Assembly (NCBI RefSeq): GCF_029589435.1
Contig: NZ_JARRAG010000002.1
Coordinates: forward strand, 186,001-250,000
Source of the DNA: Paludisphaera mucosa
Lineage (GTDB): Bacteria; Planctomycetota; Planctomycetia; Isosphaerales; Isosphaeraceae
Length of the DNA stretch: 64,000 nt
Direction of reading: 5' to 3'
The translations under genes were made by a program, and so were the position numbers. Below are positions 52,618 through 60,892 of the stretch, piece by piece (the stretch's first letter is position 1; every line of letters starts with the position of its first letter). The notes below the pieces were generated by a model. That model had not been told where the DNA came from, made no database searches, and worked only from the letters and a program-made list of their open reading frames with translations.

Positions 52618-53907
52618 ATGAGCGTCTCAGAGACCGCACGGCCGTCGTTCGACGACGTCGTCCTGCAGCGGCGGATCATGCAACTGCGACGGCCGGACGA
52701 CGTGACGAACCTGCTGTACCTTGCGCGGGAGTACGCGTGCCTCGTCCTGGCGATCGGCGGCGCAGTCGTCTTCGCGGAGTCGCGTGCGGGCTGGGGATGG
52801 TCGTGGTGGTGGAACGTCCCGGTGTTCGCCGCGGCGATGGTCCTGGTCGGGGCCCTGCAGCATCGGCTGGCGGGGCTGGGGCACGAGTCGTCGCACTACA
52901 CGTTCGTCAAGAACCGGTTCCTCAACGACCTGATCCCCGACCTGTTCTGCATGTTCCCGATCCTGACGTCGGTGCACTTCTACCGCGTCTTCCACATGGC
53001 GCACCACCAGCACACGAACGACCCCGAGAAGGACCCCGACCTGCTGAACCTGGGGCGCGGCAAGCGGGCGTTCGAGTTCCCGATGACGCGCCAGCGATTC
53101 ATCGCCCTGATCTACTTCTGCATGTTCGTCGCGCCGATCCGGTTCGCGGAATACCAGTTCGCCTACATGACGGTCAACACCCTGGGCAAGGGCCGGAGCA
53201 TCTACACCGGCACGGTCGGCGGGCGGTGGTGCGACGTCTACCTGCCCCGGCTCTCGACGTGCCTGGGCGTGCTCTACGTCATGGCGATCAACGCGATGTT
53301 CGTGTTCCTGACGACGACCGGCCGGCCGGGCTGGATCGTCCCCGCGGCGCTGGTGGCGGGGGCCCTGGGGACGCTCGTCGCCTACACCCTGCCGGACCGG
53401 GCCGTATTTCAGTCCCCGTTCCACCAGGCCTATTCGACGCGCTTCGCTGGCTCGTCGCGGCTCTGGTTCTTCACGGTCGTGCTGGCGACGCTGGCGATGA
53501 CCCGATGGGCCACCGACGGCCGTTCGCCCGCCTACGTGGTGCTGCTCTGGATCGTCCCCCTGCTCTCGACCTTCCCGTTCTTCATGCTGCTGCGGGACGT
53601 CTACCAGCACTCGAACGCGGACTCCGGGCGGCTGACCAACTCGCGGGTCTTCTTCGTCGATCCCTTCACGCGCTGGGCGGTGTTCATCTACGGCCAGGAC
53701 ATGCACATCCCCCACCACCTCTTCCCGACCGTCCCGCACTACAAGCTCGCCGAGCTGCACGGGCTGCTCAAGGAGCAGCACGACGCCTATGGCAGCCAGG
53801 TCGTGGAATGCCACGGCACGTTCGTCGGCGACCCCGACCATCCGACGATCCTCGACGAGATGACGAAGCCGCGGCCCCCCCTGCTCGCCGGCTCGACGGG
53901 CGGCTGA
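52618..53907 (+). CDS. membrane fatty-acid desaturase
   Basis: A 429-residue integral membrane di-iron desaturase. The three histidine boxes are present: GHESSHY (about residues 89-95), HMAHHQHTND (about 126-135) and DMHIPHHLFP (about 362-371). Four or five hydrophobic helices (LVLAIGGAVVFAESRAGW, VPVFAAAMVLVGAL, LSTCLGVLYVMAINAMFVFL, LWFFTVVLATLAM) lie between them. It would introduce a double bond into membrane acyl chains or a related lipid; the regiospecificity is not readable. The ribosome site GGGGGGAG is strong. The long AT-rich upstream region suggests regulated expression, for instance by temperature, but no element proves it. Confidence 0.92.
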   Translation: MSVSETARPSFDDVVLQRRIMQLRRPDDVTNLLYLAREYACLVLAIGGAVVFAESRAGWGWSWWWNVPVFAAAMVLVGALQHRLAGLGHESSHYTFVKNRFLNDLIPDLFCMFPILTSVHFYRVFHMAHHQHTNDPEKDPDLLNLGRGKRAFEFPMTRQRFIALIYFCMFVAPIRFAEYQFAYMTVNTLGKGRSIYTGTVGGRWCDVYLPRLSTCLGVLYVMAINAMFVFLTTTGRPGWIVPAALVAGALGTLVAYTLPDRAVFQSPFHQAYSTRFAGSSRLWFFTVVLATLAMTRWATDGRSPAYVVLLWIVPLLSTFPFFMLLRDVYQHSNADSGRLTNSRVFFVDPFTRWAVFIYGQDMHIPHHLFPTVPHYKLAELHGLLKEQHDAYGSQVVECHGTFVGDPDHPTILDEMTKPRPPLLAGSTGG

Positions 53908-54012
53908 GGCCGACGACGCTGCCCGAGACGAGGACTTGACGCCCCCGGATCCCGGGGCCAGATTGAAGGCCGCGGGACGCCGAATCTTATCGATGGTGAC
54001 GGGCGCAGCCGA

Positions 54013-54645
54013 ATGGCGACGAGCACGATCGAGCACGTCCGGGCCGAGACCGGCCGCGACGTCTCAACATCCCTGTGGATCCCGGCCGACGTCCACCTCG
54101 CCGTCGACGCCGAAGGCTTCGCACGCCTTTCCGCCGCCAACCCCGACCTGCGGCTCGAACGTGCGGCCGACGGAGGCCTGATCGTCATGACGCCCGCATC
54201 GCCCGATGGAGGAGGCCGGGAGCTTGAGCTGGGCGCACAGCTCAGGAACTGGAACAAGGCGACAGGGCTGGGCAAGGCCTTCAGCCCCTCGACGGGGTTC
54301 ACCCTGCCCGACGGGTCCATCCGCGCCCCGGCCGCCTCCTGGATCCGCCGCGACCGCTGGGAGGCCGTCGAGGCGCGCGAGCGAAGGCGCTTCTCCCGCA
54401 TCATCCCCGACTTCGCGGCCGAGATCCGCTCACCCAGCGACTCGATCGCCGACCTCCGCGCCAAGATGGCCGGCTACCTCGCCCAGGGCGTGCGCCTGGG
54501 CTGGCTGATCGACCCGGAGTCGCGAACGGTGGAGATTTACCGTCCCGGACGCGAGCCCGAGACGCTCGTCTCGCCCAGGGAGCTGTCGGGAGAGGACGTC
54601 CTGCCAGGCTTCACGCTCGACCTGGCCGAGATCCTCTACGACTGA
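54013..54645 (+). CDS. Uma2 family (PD-(D/E)XK nuclease-like) protein with an altered active site
   Basis: A 210-residue member of the Uma2/DUF820 family, predicted restriction-like nucleases of unknown target, much expanded in planctomycetes and cyanobacteria. Family blocks are LERAADGGLIVMTPASPDGG, TGFTLPDGSIRAPAASWIRR, PDFAAEIRSPSDSIADLRAK and GYLAQGVRLGWLIDPESRTV. Normally the second block reads R-x-PD-x-S/A-F/W; here the Asp is Ala107 (codon GCC, one base from GAC). Glu137 and the following Lys remain. The protein may therefore be inactive as a nuclease, or use other residues. It stands alone, 105 bases after the desaturase. Confidence 0.88.
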   Translation: MATSTIEHVRAETGRDVSTSLWIPADVHLAVDAEGFARLSAANPDLRLERAADGGLIVMTPASPDGGGRELELGAQLRNWNKATGLGKAFSPSTGFTLPDGSIRAPAASWIRRDRWEAVEARERRRFSRIIPDFAAEIRSPSDSIADLRAKMAGYLAQGVRLGWLIDPESRTVEIYRPGREPETLVSPRELSGEDVLPGFTLDLAEILYD

Positions 54646-54690
54646 AGCGCGGCGGTCGTCGGCCGTGCCCGAGCACGCGGCTCCCTCGGT

Positions 54691-55320
54691 TCAAGAACTC
54701 AAAAGGAAGTAAAAGAACAGGATGTCGGCCGCTGCGAGGGCGAATCCCAGGGCCGCCGACCCGCAGGAGAGGCCTACAAGCGTCGAAGGCCTCCAGACGC
54801 CGCCCGTGATCGCCAGAACCACGGCCATCGTCCCGGCCAACGTCATGAATAGGCCGGCGAACCCCCAGAGCAGGAATAGAGCAAGCTCGGAGCTGAGCAG
54901 GGCTCCCAGGCCGTACCCGATCGGGAAGAGGGCCGACGAGGCCGCGGCCATCGCCCCCAGGATCGCCGACGCCTTGGCCGTATTCGACGACGAGTCGCCC
55001 GCAGCGTCGAGCCGGCCGGTCGCTGCCGCCGGCCGCAGGGCGACCGGATCGCGACGAGGCTCAACCCCCTCGTCCCCCAGGTAGGCTTCTGGCGGGTCGA
55101 TCCGGGCCAGCACGGCCAGGACGTCGTCGCGCGAAGGCTCCCGGCCGGGCCCGACGCGCTCGCGCAGCAGCTCGTCGATCCGCGATTCGACCTCGCCGAC
55201 GACGTCCATCCGCTCGGCCCGCGACACCCGGCCGAGCAGCGCCCGGTCGATCGCATCCAGCCGCGCGTCGATCAGCATCCGCGTGGAATTCATGGTCGCG
55301 CTCATCTCCGCCGTGCTCAT
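54691..55320 (-). CDS. membrane protein of PadR-associated (HAAS/DUF1700-like) type
   Basis: A 209-residue protein. The N-terminal 80 residues are a helical HAAS-like domain (LIDARLDAIDRALLGRVSRA, GEVESRIDELLRERVGP, DDVLAVLARIDPPEAYLGDE), then a disordered linker, then three or four membrane helices (ILGAMAAASSALFPIGYGLG, LALFLLWGFAGLFMTLAGTM, STLVGLSCGSAALGFALAAA). Such proteins are often the second gene of a PadR operon and are thought to interact with the membrane or the regulator. Its ATG overlaps the PadR stop (ATGA). The function is not known. Confidence 0.83.
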   Translation of the reverse strand: MSTAEMSATMNSTRMLIDARLDAIDRALLGRVSRAERMDVVGEVESRIDELLRERVGPGREPSRDDVLAVLARIDPPEAYLGDEGVEPRRDPVALRPAAATGRLDAAGDSSSNTAKASAILGAMAAASSALFPIGYGLGALLSSELALFLLWGFAGLFMTLAGTMAVVLAITGGVWRPSTLVGLSCGSAALGFALAAADILFFYFLLSS

Positions 55321-55649
55321 CCTTGCACCCCTTCGAGTAAGTTGGAAAGGCTCGCGGAGACCGTTCGCCAGCTCCGCGTCATCTCCCGGAACCGTCGCTC
55401 CCCCTCCGACGTCAGGCGGTAGTAGCGCCGCATCGGCCCGGCCGGCGACGGCTCGGCGCGGATCGCCAGGAAGCCCTCGCGGGCCAGCCTCGCCAGCACG
55501 GGGTAGACCGTGCTCTCGGTGAACTCCAGGCCCTCGATCTTCCGCAGCCGCTCGACGATCCCATAGCCGTACGCCTCGCCGCCGACCATCGTCGCCAGCA
55601 CCGCCAGCTCCACCAGCCCCTTGCGCAGCTGCGTCTCCCAAGGACTCAT
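55317..55649 (-). CDS. PadR family transcriptional regulator
   Basis: A 110-residue winged-helix repressor. The PadR domain is complete: LRKGLVELAVLATMVGGEAYGYGIVERL, helix-turn-helix LEFTESTVYPVLARLAREGFL, wing GPMRRYYRLTSEG, and a C-terminal dimerisation helix. The inducer is unknown. It is translationally coupled to the membrane protein downstream. A partial inverted repeat overlapping the -10 region lies 30-48 bases upstream, which fits autorepression. Confidence 0.95.
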   Translation of the reverse strand: MSPWETQLRKGLVELAVLATMVGGEAYGYGIVERLRKIEGLEFTESTVYPVLARLAREGFLAIRAEPSPAGPMRRYYRLTSEGERRFREMTRSWRTVSASLSNLLEGVQG

Positions 55650-55678
55650 CGCACCTATCCCCCGCGCCCATCCGTCGC

Positions 55679-55719
55679 TACCATGCGATACACAGTACCA
55701 ACCGGTGAGAGGATGTCAA
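55679..55719 (-). promoter_or_regulatory. promoter and candidate PadR operator
   Basis: On the minus strand TTGACA (55714-55719) is followed after 16 bases by TACTGT (55692-55697). The imperfect inverted repeat TACTGTG-TATCG-CATGGTA (55679-55697) covers the -10 element. The ATG of padR is 30 bases downstream. The arrangement is typical of an autoregulated PadR promoter; binding is inferred. Confidence 0.55.
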
Positions 55720-55787
55720 GGCGTCGGATCCGCGCGATTTGCGCGCACCGATGCCGGGATCGGCCGAACGATCCGAGGGGACGGGTC

Positions 55788-56867
55788 TCAGCCCCGGGCG
55801 TCGTCGCGGAGGGCCGAGGCTTCGCGGGGGCGGCGGAGGTGGTTGACGACGTCCTGGAGCGAGCCCAGGCCGACGGGGAAGTGGGGCGGGCGGACGGCCC
55901 GACGGCCCAGGTCGGCGCGGGCCTTGCGTCGGGCCGGGAGCTTGCCCAGCTCGCGAACGGCGTCGACCTTGCCCAGGAAGAAGGGGATGAAGCGCAGCCG
56001 GGCCAACCGCCAGGCGGACTGGGCCAACAGCAGGCCGACGTGCGGCACGACGGCCGCCGCCAGTCGACGCGCGGGCAGGTTCGACCAGAAGACCAGCTCG
56101 GCGTTGCGGGCCATCAGCCGCTGGAGCCGGGGGCTGCGGTGGTCGGCGGTGGCCGAGATGTCGTGCAGGATGCGGCAGTGGGGCGTGAAGACGACGCGAA
56201 GGCCCGCCCACCGCAGGCGGAAGCCCAGGTCGACGTCCTCGTAATACGAGACCAGCGTCGCGTCGAAGCCGCCCAGCCGGCGCAGGACGTCGGCGCGGTA
56301 GAACGAGGCCGAGCCGCTGGCGCTCATCACGTCCTCGACGGGCCGCGAGGCCCATCGCACGGCGGGCTGGCCGTGGCCCCGCTTGGAGGGCCAGCCGGCC
56401 AGGCTGTAGCTGTCGCCCGCCGAGTCGACGCGGTCGGGCGTCGAGCGGACCAGGACCAGGGGGGTGACCGCGGCGACGCTCGGATCGCGAAAGGGTTCGA
56501 GGCCCGCCTCGATCCAGCCCTGCGTGACCTCGGTGTCGTCGTTCAGGACCTGCACGAACCGGCCGCGGGCGGCCTCGACGCCGGCGTTGGCGGCGCGGCA
56601 GAAGCCCTGTCCGGGGGCGAGCCGGACGACGCGGACCGAAGGATGCACCTGCGCCAACCAGCGGCGGGTCTGGTCGTCCGGGCCGTTGTCGGCGACCACG
56701 ACCTCGCAGTCGAACGCGGGATCGCGCGGGAGGTGCCGGAAGACGCTCGCCAGGCAGGGCTCCAAGAGCGACCGGCCGTGATAGGTGGGGATCACGATCG
56801 AGCAGGCGGGTCGGGGCCCGGCCCCGTTCAGGCTTCCGGCTTCCTCGGCGGGCGCGAGATGTTCCAC
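55788..56867 (-). CDS. family 2 glycosyltransferase
   Basis: A 359-residue inverting glycosyltransferase resembling rhamnosyltransferases. It has CSIVIPTYHGRSLLEPCLAS, CEVVVADNGPDDQT, GFCRAANAGVEAARGRFVQV, LNDDTEV as the metal-binding acidic motif, and YYEDVDLGFRLRWAGLRVVF. The C-terminal 80 residues are Arg-rich and helical. The start is uncertain: no ATG fits, so GTG at 56867 is used, giving a 40-base overlap with the sugar transferase gene upstream. The overlap suggests coupling. Part of the polysaccharide cluster at the right end. Confidence 0.88.
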   Translation of the reverse strand: MEHLAPAEEAGSLNGAGPRPACSIVIPTYHGRSLLEPCLASVFRHLPRDPAFDCEVVVADNGPDDQTRRWLAQVHPSVRVVRLAPGQGFCRAANAGVEAARGRFVQVLNDDTEVTQGWIEAGLEPFRDPSVAAVTPLVLVRSTPDRVDSAGDSYSLAGWPSKRGHGQPAVRWASRPVEDVMSASGSASFYRADVLRRLGGFDATLVSYYEDVDLGFRLRWAGLRVVFTPHCRILHDISATADHRSPRLQRLMARNAELVFWSNLPARRLAAAVVPHVGLLLAQSAWRLARLRFIPFFLGKVDAVRELGKLPARRKARADLGRRAVRPPHFPVGLGSLQDVVNHLRRPREASALRDDARG

Positions 56868-57943
56868 GAGGTCTTTCCCCAGGCGACGTGCTGGAAGGTC
56901 ATGAAGAGGATGCGGAAGTCGATCCAGAACGACCAGCGGTTGATGTAGTCCAGGTCGTACTGGATGCGCTTGCGGAGCGAGGTGCGGCCCCGCCAGCCGT
57001 GGACCTGGGCCCAGCCGGTCATGCCGCAGGGGACGGCGTGCCGGAGGTTGTAGTCGGGCATGCCCGCGGAGAACTGCTCGACGAAGACCGGCCGCTCGGG
57101 CCGGGGCCCGACGAGGCTCATGTCCCCCCTGAGCACGTTGAAGAGCTGGGGCAATTCGTCGACGTTCGTGTGCCGCAGCCAGTCGCCGATGCGGGTGCAG
57201 CGGGCGTCGTGGTCGGAGGCCCAGATCGGCCCGGTCGCGTCCTCGGCGCCGCAGTTCATGCTCCGGAACTTGACGATCCGGAACCGCCGCCCCCCCTGCC
57301 CGATCCGCTCCTGGGTGTAGAAGATCGGCCGGCCCGAGCTGAGCAGGATCGCCGCCGAGACCGCCAGGAACAGGGGTGCGAAGAGGGTCAGGAGGGCCGC
57401 CGAGACCAGGACGTCGGCGGCGCGCTTGGCGAGCCGGGCGCCGTCGGTGCGCAGCCATTTGCGGACGCCGGCCGACGCGGTCCGCCAGTCGAGCGCGGGC
57501 CGACTCGGCGGGCCGTAGCCGTCGAGGTCCAGTCCGGTCAGGTCGGGGGCCTCGCCGCCGACGGCGACCCAATGGATGCTCACGCGGGCGCTCGACAGGC
57601 GTGCGAGCCGGGGCCGCAGGTGCTTGCGGGGGCGGGAGTGCGCGACCAGCACGTGGGTGGCGCCGGCCTCGTCGACGATCTCGTCCAGGCGGTCGATGTC
57701 GCCCAGGACGGGGAGCGGGCTGGTGCGGGGGTTGACGGCCAGGTGGCGGCCCCGCGAGCGCGGGCCCGTCTTGCGATGGTGGCCGGCGTCGACGAAGCCG
57801 ATGATCGGGACCGGGCGCGAGTGGAGGTCGCGCAGCAGCATCCGCGCGTCGCGGGGGGCCCCGACGATGACGATCCGCTGGCGCGGCCGCCCGGCCAATT
57901 CGCCGATCCGCTCCCGTCCCACGACTTCCAGGGAATCATTCAT
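56828..57943 (-). CDS. undecaprenyl-phosphate sugar phosphotransferase (bacterial sugar transferase)
   Basis: A 371-residue initiating enzyme of polysaccharide assembly: it moves a sugar phosphate from a nucleotide sugar to undecaprenyl phosphate. Residues 25-200 are a Rossmann-like regulatory domain (RQRIVIVGAPRDARMLLRDL, PVPIIGFVDAG). One membrane helix (about 213-238, LVSAALLTLFAPLFLAVSAAI) leads into the catalytic domain with PIFYTQERIGQGGRRFRIVK, FRSMN, RHTNVDELPQLFNVLRGDM, SLVGPRPERP and GMTGWAQVHG. The four-helix N-terminal bundle of WbaP-type relatives is missing. ATG 57943 is chosen; the upstream open frame is not coding. Shares a 227-base divergent promoter region with the GT2 gene at 58171. 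Confidence 0.93.
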   Translation of the reverse strand: MNDSLEVVGRERIGELAGRPRQRIVIVGAPRDARMLLRDLHSRPVPIIGFVDAGHHRKTGPRSRGRHLAVNPRTSPLPVLGDIDRLDEIVDEAGATHVLVAHSRPRKHLRPRLARLSSARVSIHWVAVGGEAPDLTGLDLDGYGPPSRPALDWRTASAGVRKWLRTDGARLAKRAADVLVSAALLTLFAPLFLAVSAAILLSSGRPIFYTQERIGQGGRRFRIVKFRSMNCGAEDATGPIWASDHDARCTRIGDWLRHTNVDELPQLFNVLRGDMSLVGPRPERPVFVEQFSAGMPDYNLRHAVPCGMTGWAQVHGWRGRTSLRKRIQYDLDYINRWSFWIDFRILFMTFQHVAWGKTSWNISRPPRKPEA

Positions 57944-58170
57944 GAGGCGCCACCGATCCCTCGGTCGGACTCCGGACGATCGCAGGGCCGACTCGGTCGC
58001 CCGATTGGCCTTTGCGGATCTCCGCCGTTCCCCGTACCATCCTTGGCGTAGGCCGCCCCGCGCGGCATTTCGTTCAAGCTTTTCCATCGGCCCGGCCGAC
58101 GGAATCATCCAGTGAAACCGGAAATCCGCCGGAACTGAGCAAGCCCGGCAAACCTGGCGAGGTCGACCGA

Positions 58171-59253
58171 TTGGACGCATCCCCCCGCGAGCCTCAGACC
58201 CGGCCCGACGCCCGGTTGACCGTCGTCGTCGTCAACTACGACGGCTGGCCGGACGTGCTGGGCCTGGTGGATCGGCTCGGGCACGAGCCCGAGTTCCTCT
58301 CGGGCGCGTGCCGGATCGCCGTCGTCGACAACGCCTCGCCTTCGCCGGCCCCGGACGCCTTGCGACGCCCCGGCCTCCGGCTGGTGCTGAGGCCCGATAA
58401 TGGCGGATTCGCCGCCGGTGTCAACGCGGGTTGGCGCGGGTCGCGCAGCCCCTGGCTGCTCCTGCTCAACCCCGACGTCGCCGTCGAGCCCGGAACGATC
58501 GGCCGGATCTTCGATCGCATCGCCGCCCTGGAGGCCCGGCCCGAGGGCCCGCCGGGCGTCGTCGGCTTCGGCCTGAGCAACGCCGACGGCTCGCCGCAGG
58601 GCTCGGTCGGCGTCTTCCCCAGCCTGGCGCGGTCGTTCCGGGAACAGCTCAGCCCGCGGAGCCGTCGCAAGTACGTGCCGAGACGTCGCCTGCGGCCCGG
58701 CCCCGTCGACTGGACGACCGGGGCCTGCATGCTCGTCAACGCCCGGATGATGGCCGAGCTGGGGGGCATGGACGAGGACTTCTTCCTCTACCACGAAGAG
58801 GTCGCCTTCTGCCGCGTGGCGAGCGACCGGGGCTGGGGCGTCGAGTACGACCCGACCGTGTCGGTGGTGCATCGAGCGCCCTTGCAGGATCGGCCGATTT
58901 CGCCCAAGATGCGCGTCGTCATCCGCCACAGCAAGCTCCTCTACTTCCGCAAACACGCCCCCCGCCGGCAGTTCCTGGCGTTGACGGGGATCGTCGAGCT
59001 GGAGGCGGCGGCGCGGGGGACCTGGGCGGCGCTCCGGAAGGCGGCCGCCGAACGCCGGGCCTGGGAGACGATCGGCGCGATCGCACGAGGCCTTCGCCGA
59101 GGCCGAGGCCCGCTCGGCCGCGAGGTCCTCGAGCTGGCCGAGCGGGCCGAACGCGGGGACGACCCCGACGACGGTCCCCGGCGCCTGGGCGACGGCCCTA
59201 GCCGGCCCAGGCCGCGGCGCTCGCCCCGGGGCTCGCGATCGCCCGGCGGCTGA
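58171..59253 (+). CDS. family 2 glycosyltransferase (rhamnosyltransferase-like)
   Basis: A 360-residue GT2 enzyme. Blocks are LTVVVVNYDGWPDVLGLVDR, CRIAVVDNASPSP, NGGFAAGVNAGWRG, WLLLLNPDVAVEPGTI (acidic metal site), WTTGACMLVNARMMAELGGM and EDFFLYHEEVAFCRVASDRG. The order matches WbbL-like rhamnosyltransferases, but the sugar is not proven. No ATG fits; TTG at 58171 is chosen because GAGG lies eight or nine bases upstream and the family begins just after it. A Pro/Arg-rich tail of about 40 residues ends the protein. It diverges from the sugar transferase gene. Confidence 0.88.
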   Translation: MDASPREPQTRPDARLTVVVVNYDGWPDVLGLVDRLGHEPEFLSGACRIAVVDNASPSPAPDALRRPGLRLVLRPDNGGFAAGVNAGWRGSRSPWLLLLNPDVAVEPGTIGRIFDRIAALEARPEGPPGVVGFGLSNADGSPQGSVGVFPSLARSFREQLSPRSRRKYVPRRRLRPGPVDWTTGACMLVNARMMAELGGMDEDFFLYHEEVAFCRVASDRGWGVEYDPTVSVVHRAPLQDRPISPKMRVVIRHSKLLYFRKHAPRRQFLALTGIVELEAAARGTWAALRKAAAERRAWETIGAIARGLRRGRGPLGREVLELAERAERGDDPDDGPRRLGDGPSRPRPRRSPRGSRSPGG

Positions 59254-59307
59254 CGACGACGGGCGGAGGATCCGCCCGCGACGGATGGGCGAAAGGATGG
59301 AACCGAC

Positions 59308-60864
59308 GTGACACCCGCGCGACACGCCCTGCGGATCGCCCTGCTGACGGCCTTCGCCGCAGCCCTCCTGGGCCGGCTGGCCGCGACCACCGAGGTCATG
59401 TACGCCGACGGCCTGCGATACGTCGCCGCCGCCCAGGCCGTCGTCCGCGGCGACTGGACCGCGTCGGTCGTCCGGTCCGTCGACCACCCCGCCTACCCGA
59501 TCGCCGTCGCCGCCGCGCACCGGCTCCTCGGCCTCGACGACGGCCCCCAGGGCTGGCAGACCGCCGCGCAGGCCGTCTCGGTGCTCGCCGGCGCGGCGCT
59601 CGTCGCCCCGCTGTATCTCGTCGCCCTGGAGCTGTTCGGGCCCACCTCCGCCTGGCTGGCGTGCCTGCTGACGTTCCTGGTCCCCACGACCGGCCACGTC
59701 ATGGCCGACGTGCTCTCGGAGAGCCTCTTCCTCCTCTTCTGGACCTGGGGCTGCTGGTCGGCCCTGCGGTTCTTCCGCGAAGGGGCGACGAGCTGGCTCG
59801 CGCCGACGATCGCCTGCGCGGCCGCGGCCTACCTGACGCGGCCCGAGGGCCTGCTTCTGCCCGCGGCGCTGGCGGCGACGCTCGCCCTGACGCCGCTGGC
59901 GGCCCGCTTGCGACTCCCCCGCCCCGCCTGGATCCGGGCGTCGGCCCTGGTGATCGTCGGGCCGGTGCTGCTCGTCGGGCCTTACGTCGCGATCAAGGGG
60001 GGCGTCGGCACCAAGCCGGCCGTGGCCCGATTGCTGGGGACGGCCCCGAAGTCCTCGGCGACGGCCGTCGAGCGGGAACGGCCCCTCGACCCCGACCAGA
60101 CGGCCCTCAAGGCGTTCGCCGTCGCTTGGCGCGGCATGTTCCGCGCGGTGCAGGCCGCCGTCACGACCCCCTTGCTGGCGCTCGCCGCCTTCGGGCTGAT
60201 CTTCCGCGGCCCCGCGCGAGACCCCGGTCAGGCGCGAGGCCGCCTTTTCGTCGCGATGTACAGCGGCCTCTGGATGCTGGCCCTCGTCCGCCTGTACGCG
60301 ACGGGCGGGTACTGCACGCCGAGGCACGCGCTCATCCTGGCCTTCCCGCTGATCGCCGCCGCGGCGCACGGTCTGGTGCGCCTGGCCGGGCGGATCGCCG
60401 ACCGCCTGCCGACGACCGCGACCGACGCCCGTCGGCTCGCCCCGCGCCTGACCTACGCGGCGTGCCTGGCTCTCGTCGCGGGCGTGTGGGGGCCGCAGAC
60501 GCTGGCCCCGATCAACGCCGACTACAACGGCTACCGCGCGGCCGGCGACTGGCTCGCCGCCCACGCCCCCCCCGACGCCAAGGTCTTCGACCTCAAGGGC
60601 TGGGCGCTCTACTACGGCCGGCGCCCCGGGTACTCGTTCGCGGACTTCCCGGCCGCCGACGGCGACCCGAACCTGAGGTATCTCGTCGCCCACGACGCCT
60701 TCCTGATCGGCGAATGGCCGTACTGCCAGGCGGTCCGCGACCACGTCGCCGGACGTCCCCCGATCGCCTCGTTCCCGCCGACCCGGCGCAAGGGCGTCGC
60801 GCAGGTCCACGTCTTCGAGCTGACGCCGGCCCTGGCCCGCTCGGAGCCGGCCGCGACGCATTGA
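59308..60864 (+). CDS. GT-C membrane glycosyltransferase-like protein, tandem paralogue 1
   Basis: A 518-residue membrane protein with about eleven helices, of the GT39/PMT-like GT-C group. After the first helix comes EVMYADGLRYVAAAQAVVRG, whose Asp is the expected catalytic residue, then VLSESLFLLFWTWGCWSALR, YLTRPEGLLLPAALAATLAL, and GPYVAIKGGVGTKP. A C-terminal soluble domain of about 120 residues (DYNGYRAAGDWLAAHAPPDA, VFDLKGWALYYGRRPGYSF) lies outside the membrane. The GTG at 59308 follows a GAAAGG site. It is paralogous to the next gene. The lipid-linked sugar and acceptor are unknown. Confidence 0.88.
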   Translation: MTPARHALRIALLTAFAAALLGRLAATTEVMYADGLRYVAAAQAVVRGDWTASVVRSVDHPAYPIAVAAAHRLLGLDDGPQGWQTAAQAVSVLAGAALVAPLYLVALELFGPTSAWLACLLTFLVPTTGHVMADVLSESLFLLFWTWGCWSALRFFREGATSWLAPTIACAAAAYLTRPEGLLLPAALAATLALTPLAARLRLPRPAWIRASALVIVGPVLLVGPYVAIKGGVGTKPAVARLLGTAPKSSATAVERERPLDPDQTALKAFAVAWRGMFRAVQAAVTTPLLALAAFGLIFRGPARDPGQARGRLFVAMYSGLWMLALVRLYATGGYCTPRHALILAFPLIAAAAHGLVRLAGRIADRLPTTATDARRLAPRLTYAACLALVAGVWGPQTLAPINADYNGYRAAGDWLAAHAPPDAKVFDLKGWALYYGRRPGYSFADFPAADGDPNLRYLVAHDAFLIGEWPYCQAVRDHVAGRPPIASFPPTRRKGVAQVHVFELTPALARSEPAATH

Positions 60865-60892
60865 CGGCACGATCAGACGAAGGAGTGTCGAC

